From contig CAZJKO010000012.1 in NCBI GenBank assembly GCA_964546995.1, positions 1-24,408 of the forward strand: a DNA stretch of 24,408 nt, in the 5' to 3' direction. This document shows, one piece after another, positions 8,725-15,880 of the stretch. Source of the DNA: CAZJKO01 sp964546995. GTDB taxonomy: Bacteria; Bacillota_I; Bacilli_A; RF39; UBA660. A program made the position numbers and the translations under genes. The stretch's first letter is position 1. Each line of letters opens with the position of its first letter. Below the pieces are notes generated by a model that saw nothing but the letters and a program-made list of their open reading frames with translations, did no database searches and was not told the origin of the DNA.

Positions 8725-8767
8725 AAAAAGTAACATAATTAGACCAAACTAAGTATGTTACTTTTTT
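8725..8767 (+). terminator. Bidirectional Rho-independent terminator after the PASTA gene
   Basis: A perfect 13-bp inverted repeat (8725-8737 with 8754-8766) around a 16-base loop, closing in T runs on the + strand and A runs on its left side. It begins 5 bases after the TAG of the PASTA gene. By symmetry it could also work on the - strand. Confidence 0.85.
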
Positions 8768-8861
8768 ATATACTCATTTAAACTTTTACGTTTCACTCTT
8801 CGACCACTTTTCACTTCTACCGGAATAATATCTCCTATCTCTCAGATTTATAATCATATCA
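8758..8861 (-). pseudogene. Decayed 3' fragment resembling a DUF4143-type AAA ATPase
   Basis: On the - strand 8841-8758 reads EIGDIIPVEVKSG followed by RRVKRKSLNEYIKK and a stop. The IPVEVKSG core, with a basic stretch and a KSLNEYI tail, is how the C-terminal DUF4143 (PD-(D/E)XK-like) domain of a widespread ATPase family ends. The frame is closed upstream by several stops. A second frame just upstream (about 8859-8948) is open for some 30 codons and ends in TKSKE-stop, suggesting frameshifts in a former gene. There is no start or ribosome site. The rest of 8768-8974 holds nothing I recognise. Identification is from memory of the family and is tentative. Confidence 0.4.
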
Positions 8862-8973
8862 TTCTTTCGATTTCGTATATAAAGCACATGCTATATCATC
8901 TTCTGTATATTTATTCCCATCCGCTAAATATGATGTGCCAATTTGTTCTTATATAGTAAAATCAAATTTTGTC

Positions 8974-9004
8974 AAAAAAAGTTTCCTTTACAAGAAACTT
9001 TTTT
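8974..9004 (-). terminator. Rho-independent terminator of the surface-protein array
   Basis: An 11-bp perfect inverted repeat (8975-8985 with 8994-9004) around an 8-base loop. On the - strand it ends in seven T and begins immediately after the TAG stop at 9005-9007 of the last array gene. It closes the five-gene unit that starts near 15722. Confidence 0.85.
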
Positions 9005-10102
9005 CTATTTATCGATAACAATGACGGCACGGGCACCATTCATTCTATGTTCTGATGTAGAGCATTGCGTTATACCAAAGTTACTTATGTTTTCTGCTGT
9101 ATCGTTTATCTCTTCAAATGTGTAAATATCACCATAATGTCCTGACCATATACCTGAAAGAACTGTTGCAGTCCAATACCCATAATCTGTTCCATCACTT
9201 GGTTTTAGGTAAGAATTTGATAATGTTGAATTATACAACCATTCTGGTCCAGGTCTTAAATCTGACAATGTACTATCATTAGATAAAATCATCACTTCTT
9301 GAAGCATAATCATGCGTGCTTTTGCTGTTCGTTCTGGTAAGGTATAAGCATTGTTTGTACAATACGTTATATTGTTTTTTGCTTCGCATCCTGTTGCGGC
9401 ATTGATTTTGAAAGTCGTTGTTCCGAGTGCATAGGTTTGATCCTTTACATTCGTCCAATTTTTAGTGGCTTCTTCTAAAGACGCTAGGGCCGTTAATGGT
9501 CCTTTTCTGTTATCGGCTTCATCTTTATACCACGCTACTTGATTTACTGTATTTTCTCTTTGCTGTAGAGTTAACGTATTTCCTTCATCAAACATGACAT
9601 AGAAATATTTTTCTTCCTGATCATTTACTTTATATTTAATGATGGTTCCTGCCTCTACTGTTGTAGGTAAAGTTGTTAATTTGGTACAAGTCGGTTCTTC
9701 TCCTGTTTTGCATAAGTCGCTATTGTAAGTGTACGCTTCTAAAATATTTCTATTTTTTGAGACGAGTTGTCTCCAATTTGCTTTTAATGTGATGTCTTTG
9801 GTTGCTTTATAGTCTTTTCCTAACTCCTTTTCTTCTAATAACCATCCGCTAAATACATATCCTTCTTTTGCTGGTTCTTCTTTTGGTAGGTCTAATACTT
9901 CACCCTCTTTTACTTTGATACTTTCGATATGGTCTCCTCCATTTGTATCAAAGGTTATTGTATATAGTGTCGTTTCCTCTTTTTTAAAAAGCATCATCAT
10001 CGAAATTGTTAAAATGCCTAAAATCAGTACAACTACTCCTACTATGATCCATATTTTTTTCTTTTTTTGTTTCTTATCATCTATTATCTTATTTTCTTCC
10101 AT
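9005..10102 (-). CDS. Membrane-anchored surface protein: one InlB B-repeat plus lectin-like C-terminal domain (array gene 5)
   Basis: A 365-residue protein with a basic N-terminus, one membrane helix (about 17-39) and an outward body. Residues 46-110 form one InlB B-repeat (Listeria-Bacteroides type, PF09479): FDTNGG, then KEGYVFSGW, then ITLKANW. From about 117 to the end is the domain shared by all five array members, with a CX7C pair (131/139), the LTLQQREN block, PERTAKARM and a closing GARAVIVIDK. The YWT...GARA layout resembles FGE/C-type-lectin-like domains such as DUF6273; this is inference. It is the most diverged copy: the CPxWM motif and its cysteine pair are missing, and MITAQEA has become MIMLQEV. 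It has lost the second B-repeat of its nearest relative at 12848. Ligand unknown. Confidence 0.75.
   Translation of the reverse strand: MEENKIIDDKKQKKKKIWIIVGVVVLILGILTISMMMLFKKEETTLYTITFDTNGGDHIESIKVKEGEVLDLPKEEPAKEGYVFSGWLLEEKELGKDYKATKDITLKANWRQLVSKNRNILEAYTYNSDLCKTGEEPTCTKLTTLPTTVEAGTIIKYKVNDQEEKYFYVMFDEGNTLTLQQRENTVNQVAWYKDEADNRKGPLTALASLEEATKNWTNVKDQTYALGTTTFKINAATGCEAKNNITYCTNNAYTLPERTAKARMIMLQEVMILSNDSTLSDLRPGPEWLYNSTLSNSYLKPSDGTDYGYWTATVLSGIWSGHYGDIYTFEEINDTAENISNFGITQCSTSEHRMNGARAVIVIDK
10037..10102 (-). repeat. 66-bp direct repeat, copy A (5' end of array gene 5)
   Basis: These 66 bases are identical to 14093-14158, at the 5' end of array gene 2, covering the start codon and the codons for the N-terminal basic and membrane segment. 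The flanking intergenic TTTACCTCTTTTTATTTATCGAT and the end of the preceding gene are also nearly identical. This marks a recent duplication of a two-gene block within the array. Confidence 0.9.
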
Positions 10103-10115
10103 GGTTTACCTCTTT

Positions 10116-11471
10116 TTATTTATCGATAACTACTACAGCACGAGCTCCTGCTCTCACATTTCCTCCATCATATGGTTGTGATGCAGTAATACTAATTTTT
10201 ATACTTCCATCACTTCCTACAGAAATAGCTCCTCCACTAGTTGATGTAACTGCTGACATAGTCCAATATTCTGTACTTTTTTGAGGGTTATTTAAATCAT
10301 TATTCAAATACTGATTCATCCAAGTTGGGCATGAATTGGCTACATTACTGCACCCTAAAGAAAGTGCTTCTTGGGCTGTAATCATACGCACTTTACTAGT
10401 GCGTTCTGGTAAAGTATACGTATTTGTTGTACACGTTACTCCTGTACTATCGTAGTTACATCCTGTGAAAGGATTCATCTTGAAGTTTGTTGTTCCCATT
10501 GTATACTTTTGCTCAATAACATTCGTCCATCCTGATGTTGCTGTTTCCAGAGCATTTAGTACTGTAACTGGTCCTTTCGTATTATCTCCAAGATAAGATC
10601 CTGCTAAAAACATGGTATTATTTAATAGTGTTGCACGTATTTTATCATTCGATGCCGTTTGAGATGCAGTTTGTTCTTCTTGGTACCATGCGATTGGTGT
10701 ATCAATGGTATTTTCCCTCTGTTGCATGGTAAGAGTATCCACATTGTCAAATAATACATGAAAGTATTTTGTCTCTGTGTCATTTACTTTGTATTTCACA
10801 ATTGTTCCAGGATTGTATGTAGCTTGTTTTCCTATCTCAACACAAGTTGCTTCTTCTCCTGTTTGGCAAGTTGCTGTATCATAAGTGTAGACAGCAACAA
10901 TATTTTCATTCTTTTTCATTTCTTGCGTTGCTATTACTCTTAATTTTCCTTTGAAGATCGTTCCCATTGCTTCATTATCCGCATCTTCATCAAGCCATAA
11001 TCTCAAATCATAACTGATTGTCGTATTTCCGCTTATTGTACCACTATCTAAGACGCGATTGGGATGTGTTCCTATGGTATTTAATAATGCCGTTTTCGTA
11101 CTTTCGTTTTTTACCAAATTGTACTTAATAAACTTATCTTGCATTCTTACTTCCGATGTTTCTAGGTCGATATCATCTAAATAGATCGTATAATCACTTG
11201 GAAGTTCACTATTATTTTCTAGTGTAAAGTGATAAGAGTCTAACTTTTCTCCTTCTTCATCTAACATTGGTACAGCCTTTTCTTGATTGATTCCAATACT
11301 ATTTTCATCCTTTAAAATAAGGGATAGGGTTCCTGCTTTTAAAACATTTACTTTTGTTCCATTTAGTTGAAGTGTGAACCATGCGTAAGTACCACCGATC
11401 ACTAATATTAGAATGAGTAAACAACTCATTCCAATTAGAAGCAATTTCTTTTTATTTGTTTCTTGTTCCAT
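10116..11471 (-). CDS. SipW-type secreted surface protein: TasA-like module fused to lectin-like domain (array gene 4)
   Basis: A 451-residue protein. The N-terminal hydrophobic segment ends in IGGTYAWFT (25-33), the hallmark of the SipW-dependent signal sequence of TasA/camelysin-type proteins (TIGR04088). Residues about 34-182 look like the beta-sandwich of that family: AGTLSL, then DSYHFTLEN, then SYDLRLWLDE. After a linker comes the array's shared domain (about 190-451) with CX7C at 202/210, two further cysteine pairs, LPERTSKVRM, EYWTMSA and GARAVVVIDK. TasA homologs form matrix fibres; a fibre role here is inference, and no SipW peptidase is in the window. It is the closest relative of array gene 1 at 14173. 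It is separated by 13 and 17 bases from its neighbours. Confidence 0.78.
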   Translation of the reverse strand: MEQETNKKKLLLIGMSCLLILILVIGGTYAWFTLQLNGTKVNVLKAGTLSLILKDENSIGINQEKAVPMLDEEGEKLDSYHFTLENNSELPSDYTIYLDDIDLETSEVRMQDKFIKYNLVKNESTKTALLNTIGTHPNRVLDSGTISGNTTISYDLRLWLDEDADNEAMGTIFKGKLRVIATQEMKKNENIVAVYTYDTATCQTGEEATCVEIGKQATYNPGTIVKYKVNDTETKYFHVLFDNVDTLTMQQRENTIDTPIAWYQEEQTASQTASNDKIRATLLNNTMFLAGSYLGDNTKGPVTVLNALETATSGWTNVIEQKYTMGTTNFKMNPFTGCNYDSTGVTCTTNTYTLPERTSKVRMITAQEALSLGCSNVANSCPTWMNQYLNNDLNNPQKSTEYWTMSAVTSTSGGAISVGSDGSIKISITASQPYDGGNVRAGARAVVVIDK

Positions 11472-11488
11472 TTGTTTTACTTCCTTTC

Positions 11489-12826
11489 TTATTTATTTAC
11501 TACTATGACAGCACGGGCACCAAAGAATGAATTATATGCATATTGTCTTTGCAAACTGCCTTCTGGGATAATACTAAATGCCGCTTCTCTGTTAGGATAT
11601 GGCGTATACGCGGACGACATGGTCCAATATCCATTGTCTTTTCCGTCATTTGTTCCGCCCTGTTTTATTGATTCTCTTAAATAATTTTTCATCCAAACGG
11701 GACAAAAATTAGATGGAGAATTCTTACATCCTAATATTCTTGCTTCTTGGACAGTGATCATTCTAGCTTTTGCTGTTCTCTCATTCAACGTATATCCGTT
11801 TGTAAAGCATGCTAGTTCATCGTCACAAGATGTATTTGCATTTGCCTTGAAGGTTGTACTTCCCATCGTATAGGTTTGATCATTTACATTCGTCCAATTT
11901 GCTGTTGCACTCTCCAAGACAGGGAGAACTGTTAAAGGTCCTTTGGTATTATCTCCAAGCCTCGATCCCGCTAAAAACATGGTTCCTAGCAGAGTTACTT
12001 TTGGTTCATTTGTCTTTTCTTTGTCATTGGTCGTTTGTGATGTGATTTCTTGAAACTTATCGTACCATGCAACTTGATTTACTGTATTCTCTTGTTGTTG
12101 CATTGTTAATGTATCTCCATCATCGAACATAACATGAAAATATTTTGCTTCTTGATCATTTACTTTATACTTGATGATTGTGCCTGGTTCTACAATAGAT
12201 GGTAGGCTTAGTAGTTTTACACAATTCTCTTCTCGCCCTGTAATACAAGAAGAATTATCATACGTATACGCTTCTACAATATTTCTATTTTTCGAAAGAG
12301 GCACTTTTTCCCATTTTGCTTTTAACGTTACCGTAGTCGTTCCTTCAAATACTCTACCATCTTCTATTTTCTCTTCTCCTAAATACCATCCTAAGAATTG
12401 ATAACCTTTCTTCATTGGCATTTTTGGTAACGTGATTTTTGTCCCCTCTTTTAATACCATCGATGGAATGCTGTTTCCTCCATCACTATCAAAATGAATC
12501 ATTATCGCTATGTTTTCTTTTATCCAACTTGCTTTTAACGTGATATCTTTTTTGACTTGGTAATTTTCTACTATTTCTTTTCCTTCCAATAACCATTTTT
12601 CAAATACATATCCTTCTTTGGTAGGAATTTCTTTTGGAAAAGGAATTCTTTCGCCTTCGTTTACATTGATAAATTGAATGTTCGTTCCGCCATCTGTATT
12701 AAACGTTACTGTATAGATCTTTGGTTTACTGTTAGTAGTCACGATACCTATTATGATTGCGAGCAACCCTATCACTAATGTTACGACGGCACAGATGATC
12801 AGTATTTTTTTCTTTTTTGTTTCCAT
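11489..12826 (-). CDS. Membrane-anchored surface protein: two InlB B-repeats plus lectin-like domain (array gene 3)
   Basis: A 445-residue protein with one N-terminal membrane helix (about 8-30), two InlB B-repeats (about 36-101 and 106-172; FNTDGG/EGYVFEKW and FDSDGG/GYQFLGWY) and the shared C-terminal domain from about 180. That domain has CX7C (194/202), LTMQQQEN, NERTAKARM, CPVWM, GYWTMSS and GARAVIVVNK. The second repeat is very close to that of array gene 2 (ENIAIMIHFDS in both), but the N-terminal helix is of different sequence. It has the least typical closing residues (VNK, not IDK). InlB B-repeats are known as stalk or adhesion modules of surface proteins. GAGGTGA precedes the ATG. 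Function is likely surface binding; the target is unknown. Confidence 0.77.
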   Translation of the reverse strand: METKKKKILIICAVVTLVIGLLAIIIGIVTTNSKPKIYTVTFNTDGGTNIQFINVNEGERIPFPKEIPTKEGYVFEKWLLEGKEIVENYQVKKDITLKASWIKENIAIMIHFDSDGGNSIPSMVLKEGTKITLPKMPMKKGYQFLGWYLGEEKIEDGRVFEGTTTVTLKAKWEKVPLSKNRNIVEAYTYDNSSCITGREENCVKLLSLPSIVEPGTIIKYKVNDQEAKYFHVMFDDGDTLTMQQQENTVNQVAWYDKFQEITSQTTNDKEKTNEPKVTLLGTMFLAGSRLGDNTKGPLTVLPVLESATANWTNVNDQTYTMGSTTFKANANTSCDDELACFTNGYTLNERTAKARMITVQEARILGCKNSPSNFCPVWMKNYLRESIKQGGTNDGKDNGYWTMSSAYTPYPNREAAFSIIPEGSLQRQYAYNSFFGARAVIVVNK

Positions 12827-12847
12827 TTTTTCACCTCACTTACTTTC

Positions 12848-14158
12848 TTATTTATCAATTACTACAACAGCACGAATTCCTGTTGGAGAAGTATAATTTC
12901 CTCCATTTGTTTCTAATGGTCTAATCATTCCCGTAAAGTTTACATACAATGCATAAGTGTTATTAAATGAGGCTGCTGACATGGTCCAGTATCCTGATGA
13001 TTCTCCATCTACGTTTCCTTTATAATGTGTCGAAGAAGTTAAATAATTCGTCATCCACACTGGACATGTTCCCATATTTCCCAATTTACATCCAAGCGAT
13101 TTTGCCTCTTGTGCTGTAATCATTCGGGCTTTAGCGGTACGTTCTTTCATGGTGTAAACATTTGCCGTACAATCTAAAGAATTGTTACTACCACATCCCG
13201 TATATGCGTTTTCTTTAAATACGGTTGTTCCTAGTGTATAAATTTGATCTTTCACATAAGTCCAACCTTTTGTAGCGGTTTCTAAAGTAGATAATGCTGT
13301 TGTTGGTCCATTTTTATTATTATTTTTATTTACGTTATTATCTCCATAAGCCCATGCGGCTTTTTCTTTGGTATTCTCTCTTTGTTGCATGGTAAGTGTT
13401 CTTCCATTATCAAACATGACATGAAAATATTTTACTTCCGTGTTACTTACTCTATACTTTATAATGGTTCCTGCTTCTACTGATTGTGGCAAACTCGTTA
13501 ATTTGACGCAAGTTGTTTCTTCTCCAGTTTGGCAAGTTTCTAAATTATAGGTATATGCTTCTAAGATATTTTTATTGTTTGACACCGTTGTTTTTCCCCA
13601 TCTTGCTTTTAACGTGACTGTTTCAACCTTTTCAAATGTTTTACCATCTTCTATTTTTTCTTCTCCTAAGTACCATCCTAGGAAATTATATCCTTCTTTG
13701 GTTGGTTCATTTGGTAACGTGATTTCCGTTCCTTCTTCTAAGACGATCGATGGGATACTGTTTCCTCCATTACTATCAAAATGTATCATGATGGCAATAT
13801 TTTCTTTTACCCAGTTTGCTTTTAACGTGATATCTTTATCTATTTCGTAATCAGTTGGTATTTCTTTTTCTTCTAATAACCATCCACTAAATATATATCC
13901 TTCTTTTGTTGGTTCTTCTTTTGGAAAATCGATTTCTTCTCCTTCTTTTACTTTGATGCTTGCAATACTACTTCCTCCATCTGTATCGAAGGTTACTGTA
14001 TATAGTGTCGTTTCGTCTTTATTATTCCCTTCCCCTTTTTTGAAAAGCATCATCATCGAAATCGTTAGAATGCCTAAAATTAGTACAACTAGTCCTACTA
14101 TGATCCATATTTTTTTCTTTTTTTGTTTCTTATCATCTATTATCTTATTTTCTTCCAT
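12848..14158 (-). CDS. Membrane-anchored surface protein: two InlB B-repeats plus lectin-like domain (array gene 2)
   Basis: A 436-residue protein whose first 40 residues match array gene 5 at all but one position (basic MEENKIIDDKKQKKKK, then a membrane helix at about 17-39). Two InlB B-repeats follow at about 52-116 and 121-187, then the shared domain from about 195 with CX7C (209/217), LTMQQREN, KERTAKARM, CPVWM, GYWTMSA and GIRAVVVIDK. Between WTMSA and GIRAV the residues differ strongly from the paralogs, as expected of a ligand-facing loop. An AAAGAGGT ribosome site precedes the start and 14 bases separate it from array gene 1. Gene 5 is best explained as a copy of this gene that lost one repeat. 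Confidence 0.78.
   Translation of the reverse strand: MEENKIIDDKKQKKKKIWIIVGLVVLILGILTISMMMLFKKGEGNNKDETTLYTVTFDTDGGSSIASIKVKEGEEIDFPKEEPTKEGYIFSGWLLEEKEIPTDYEIDKDITLKANWVKENIAIMIHFDSNGGNSIPSIVLEEGTEITLPNEPTKEGYNFLGWYLGEEKIEDGKTFEKVETVTLKARWGKTTVSNNKNILEAYTYNLETCQTGEETTCVKLTSLPQSVEAGTIIKYRVSNTEVKYFHVMFDNGRTLTMQQRENTKEKAAWAYGDNNVNKNNNKNGPTTALSTLETATKGWTYVKDQIYTLGTTVFKENAYTGCGSNNSLDCTANVYTMKERTAKARMITAQEAKSLGCKLGNMGTCPVWMTNYLTSSTHYKGNVDGESSGYWTMSAASFNNTYALYVNFTGMIRPLETNGGNYTSPTGIRAVVVIDK
14093..14158 (-). repeat. 66-bp direct repeat, copy B (5' end of array gene 2)
   Basis: Identical to 10037-10102. The identity is interrupted just inside the genes by single changes and by a short insertion (GNNKDE codons) present here only. 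Together with the relation of array genes 1 and 4, it shows duplication of a gene 1 plus gene 2 unit. Confidence 0.9.
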
Positions 14159-14172
14159 ATTTTTACCTCTTT

Positions 14173-15567
14173 TTATTTATCGATGACAACCACGGCACGA
14201 GCTCCTGCTATTACATTTCCTAAACATATTGGTTGTGGTGTCGTAATACTTATTGCAATGTTCCCAATTTTTCCTATCGCATATCCGCCTCCAGAACGGG
14301 ATAGTGGTGCAGACATGGTCCAATACAATGTGCTTCTTTGTGGGTCATTTGAATCGTTATTCAAATATTGATGCATCCAAGTAGGGCATGAGTTTTCTAC
14401 ACTACTACAACCTAAAGCAATTGCTTCTTGAACGGTAATCATTCGGGCTTTTCCTGTTCGCTCAGGCATCGTATATCTGTTTTCTGTACAGGATATTTTT
14501 TGAGTATTTGTATCATATGCACATCCAGTATAAGCATTTTCTTTGAAGACAGTTGATCCAAGTGTATATGTTTGCGTTTTTACATTGGTCCATCCTGCTG
14601 TTGCATTTTCCAGAGTAGATAATACAGCAAGTGGTCCTTTATCGTTATCACCAAGATAAGAACCTGCTAAAAACATGGCACTAAGTGGCACTACTTTTGG
14701 ATCGTTTTTTGATTTTCTATCATTTGCCGTTTGAGACGCATTTTCTTTGTCTTGATCGTACCAAGCGATTGGCGCAACAATCGTGTTTTCTCTTTGTTGT
14801 AATGTTAATGTCTCTCCATTATCAAATAATACATAGAAATACTTTGCTTCATATTGGTTAATTCTATAATTGATGATCATACCTGTTTCATAAGTGGTAG
14901 GACGTTCTGGTAGAGGTTGGCATGTTGCTTCTTCTCCTGTTTGACAATTTCCATCGTATTTATAGATTGCTAAAATATTTGAATTTTCCTTTTTAGATGG
15001 TTCGATCACAACAGGTGGCTCTTGGTCTTTTACTTCAATTCTTAGTTTTCCTTTAAATGTTAGATTTTTTGCTTCACTATTTGTCCATAATCTCAAGTCG
15101 TAAGTAATCGTTTTTCCTCCTGCAAGTACTCCTCTATCTAAAACCCTGTTTGATGGATCTCCTAATGCTATTAAAAAGTCTGTTTTCTTTTCTCCTTCTT
15201 TTGTTAAACTATACTTTACGAGGTCATCACCAATCTTTGTTTCATTTTTATCTAAAGCAATATCATTTAAATAGATAACGTATTCTGTTTCTTTCTCACT
15301 TTCGTTTTTTATTGTAAAGTGATAGGAATCTAATTTTTCTCCCTCTTCATCTGTCACTTGTTTTTTATTTATTTGAATGATGTTTTCATGATTTAGAGTT
15401 AAGGATACATTTCCTTCTTGTATTTCTGTTACTTTTTCTTTTGTCTTTTCTTCTTCTTTCTCCTTGGTTATCCATACATAGATTCCTCCTATGATTAAGA
15501 GAAATGCTACTATTACTCCTACTATTATCCAGATTTTCTTTTTGTTATTTTTTTTCCTCTCTTCCAT
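14173..15567 (-). CDS. Membrane-anchored surface protein: TasA-like module fused to lectin-like domain (array gene 1)
   Basis: A 464-residue protein, first in the array. The N-terminal helix ends in IGGIYVWIT (26-34), a changed form of the SipW motif GGTYAWFT seen in array gene 4, followed by a charged KEKEEEKTKEK stretch. The cleavage motif is probably lost and the helix probably stays as an anchor. The TasA-like module (about 50-180) is kept, including EEGEKLDSYHFTI and TYDLRLW. A PPVVIEPSKK linker leads to the shared domain (about 195-464) with CX7C (208/216), two more cysteine pairs, PERTGKARM, CPTWM, YWTMSA and GARAVVVIDK. Its expression should depend directly on the leader at 15598-15756. 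Start: AAGAGGT lies 6 bases before the ATG. Confidence 0.78.
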   Translation of the reverse strand: MEERKKNNKKKIWIIVGVIVAFLLIIGGIYVWITKEKEEEKTKEKVTEIQEGNVSLTLNHENIIQINKKQVTDEEGEKLDSYHFTIKNESEKETEYVIYLNDIALDKNETKIGDDLVKYSLTKEGEKKTDFLIALGDPSNRVLDRGVLAGGKTITYDLRLWTNSEAKNLTFKGKLRIEVKDQEPPVVIEPSKKENSNILAIYKYDGNCQTGEEATCQPLPERPTTYETGMIINYRINQYEAKYFYVLFDNGETLTLQQRENTIVAPIAWYDQDKENASQTANDRKSKNDPKVVPLSAMFLAGSYLGDNDKGPLAVLSTLENATAGWTNVKTQTYTLGSTVFKENAYTGCAYDTNTQKISCTENRYTMPERTGKARMITVQEAIALGCSSVENSCPTWMHQYLNNDSNDPQRSTLYWTMSAPLSRSGGGYAIGKIGNIAISITTPQPICLGNVIAGARAVVVIDK

Positions 15568-15597
15568 TTCTTTACCTCTTTCTTTTTTTATTACACG

Positions 15598-15626
15598 AAA
15601 AATACAGGGTGCTATTCACCCTGTAT
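15598..15626 (-). terminator. Leader hairpin, candidate attenuator of the surface-protein array
   Basis: On the - strand ATACAGGGTG (15626-15617) pairs perfectly with CACCCTGTAT (15611-15602) around a 5-base AATAG loop, and TTTT follows (15601-15598). Half of its pairs are G-C. It lies inside the leader, after the array's promoter and 31 bases before the first array gene, so it cannot simply end the glucosaminidase gene, which has its own terminator at 15787-15824. The U run is short, so read-through is expected to be variable. Confidence 0.6.
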
Positions 15627-15664
15627 CATTCCATGCAAAAGAGTTTGTAGAGATTGTCTGTCTA

Positions 15665-15709
15665 CTAAAGTCCCCCCCCCCGCATGCAAATTCGTAGATT
15701 TCGTTTCAT
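15665..15709 (-). CDS. Short leader reading frame spanning a G10 tract
   Basis: An ATG (15709-15707) follows AGAGGGTG by 5 bases and lies about 13 bases after the predicted transcription start. It encodes 14 residues, MKRNLRICMRGGGL, then TAG at 15667-15665. The glycine codons are the run of ten G. With eleven G the frame would read 32 residues and stop in the loop of the downstream hairpin; with nine G it would read 30 residues and stop in its left arm. The peptide itself has no recognisable function; the site, frame and spacing suggest a regulatory leader. Translation is not proven. Confidence 0.5.
   Translation of the reverse strand: MKRNLRICMRGGGL
15672..15681 (-). repeat. Homopolymeric G10 (C10 on + strand) slippage tract
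   Basis: Ten consecutive C on the + strand in an AT-rich intergenic region. Mononucleotide G/C runs of this length are rare by chance in such DNA and are the classic substrate of slipped-strand mispairing behind phase variation. It is the only G/C run of this kind I see in the window. It lies within the leader frame, not in a spacer. Confidence 0.95.
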
Positions 15710-15728
15710 CTTTACACCCTCTTTCTAT

Positions 15729-15756
15729 ATTATCACTTTATCATAAATATTGACAA
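15729..15756 (-). promoter_or_regulatory. Promoter of the surface-protein array
   Basis: On the - strand TTGTCA (15756-15751) and GATAAT (15734-15729) are each one change from consensus and 16 bases apart. Transcription would start near 15722, giving a very short untranslated stretch before the leader frame. The promoter lies downstream of the glucosaminidase terminator, so the array is its own transcription unit. The whole gene-free stretch 15568-15880 is accounted for by this promoter, the leader and the terminator. Confidence 0.7.
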
Positions 15757-15786
15757 AATTCAACAAAAGTTTTCTCTTTGTTTTCC

Positions 15787-15824
15787 AAAAAAAGAGGACT
15801 CATAAACACTATGTGGTCCTCTTT
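15787..15824 (-). terminator. Rho-independent terminator of the glucosaminidase gene
   Basis: On the - strand AAAGAGGAC (15824-15816) pairs with GTCCTCTTT (15799-15791), with partial further pairing toward the loop, and four more T follow to give a run of seven. It lies about 57 bases after the stop of the glucosaminidase gene and before the array promoter. Confidence 0.8.
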
Positions 15825-15880
15825 GTCGATGAATACTTTTTGTTTTCATTGACAATACATTCTATTCTTTTTTTTGATTA

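Noticed and set aside
9005..15567. Diversity-generating retroelement target set
   Set aside because: No reverse transcriptase or template repeat is in the window, and the differences I compared are not adenine-specific. Kept only as a point to check.
9005..15567. Foreign base composition of the array
   Set aside because: A rough count of TCGA-type words in array and glycosyltransferase genes showed no clear difference.
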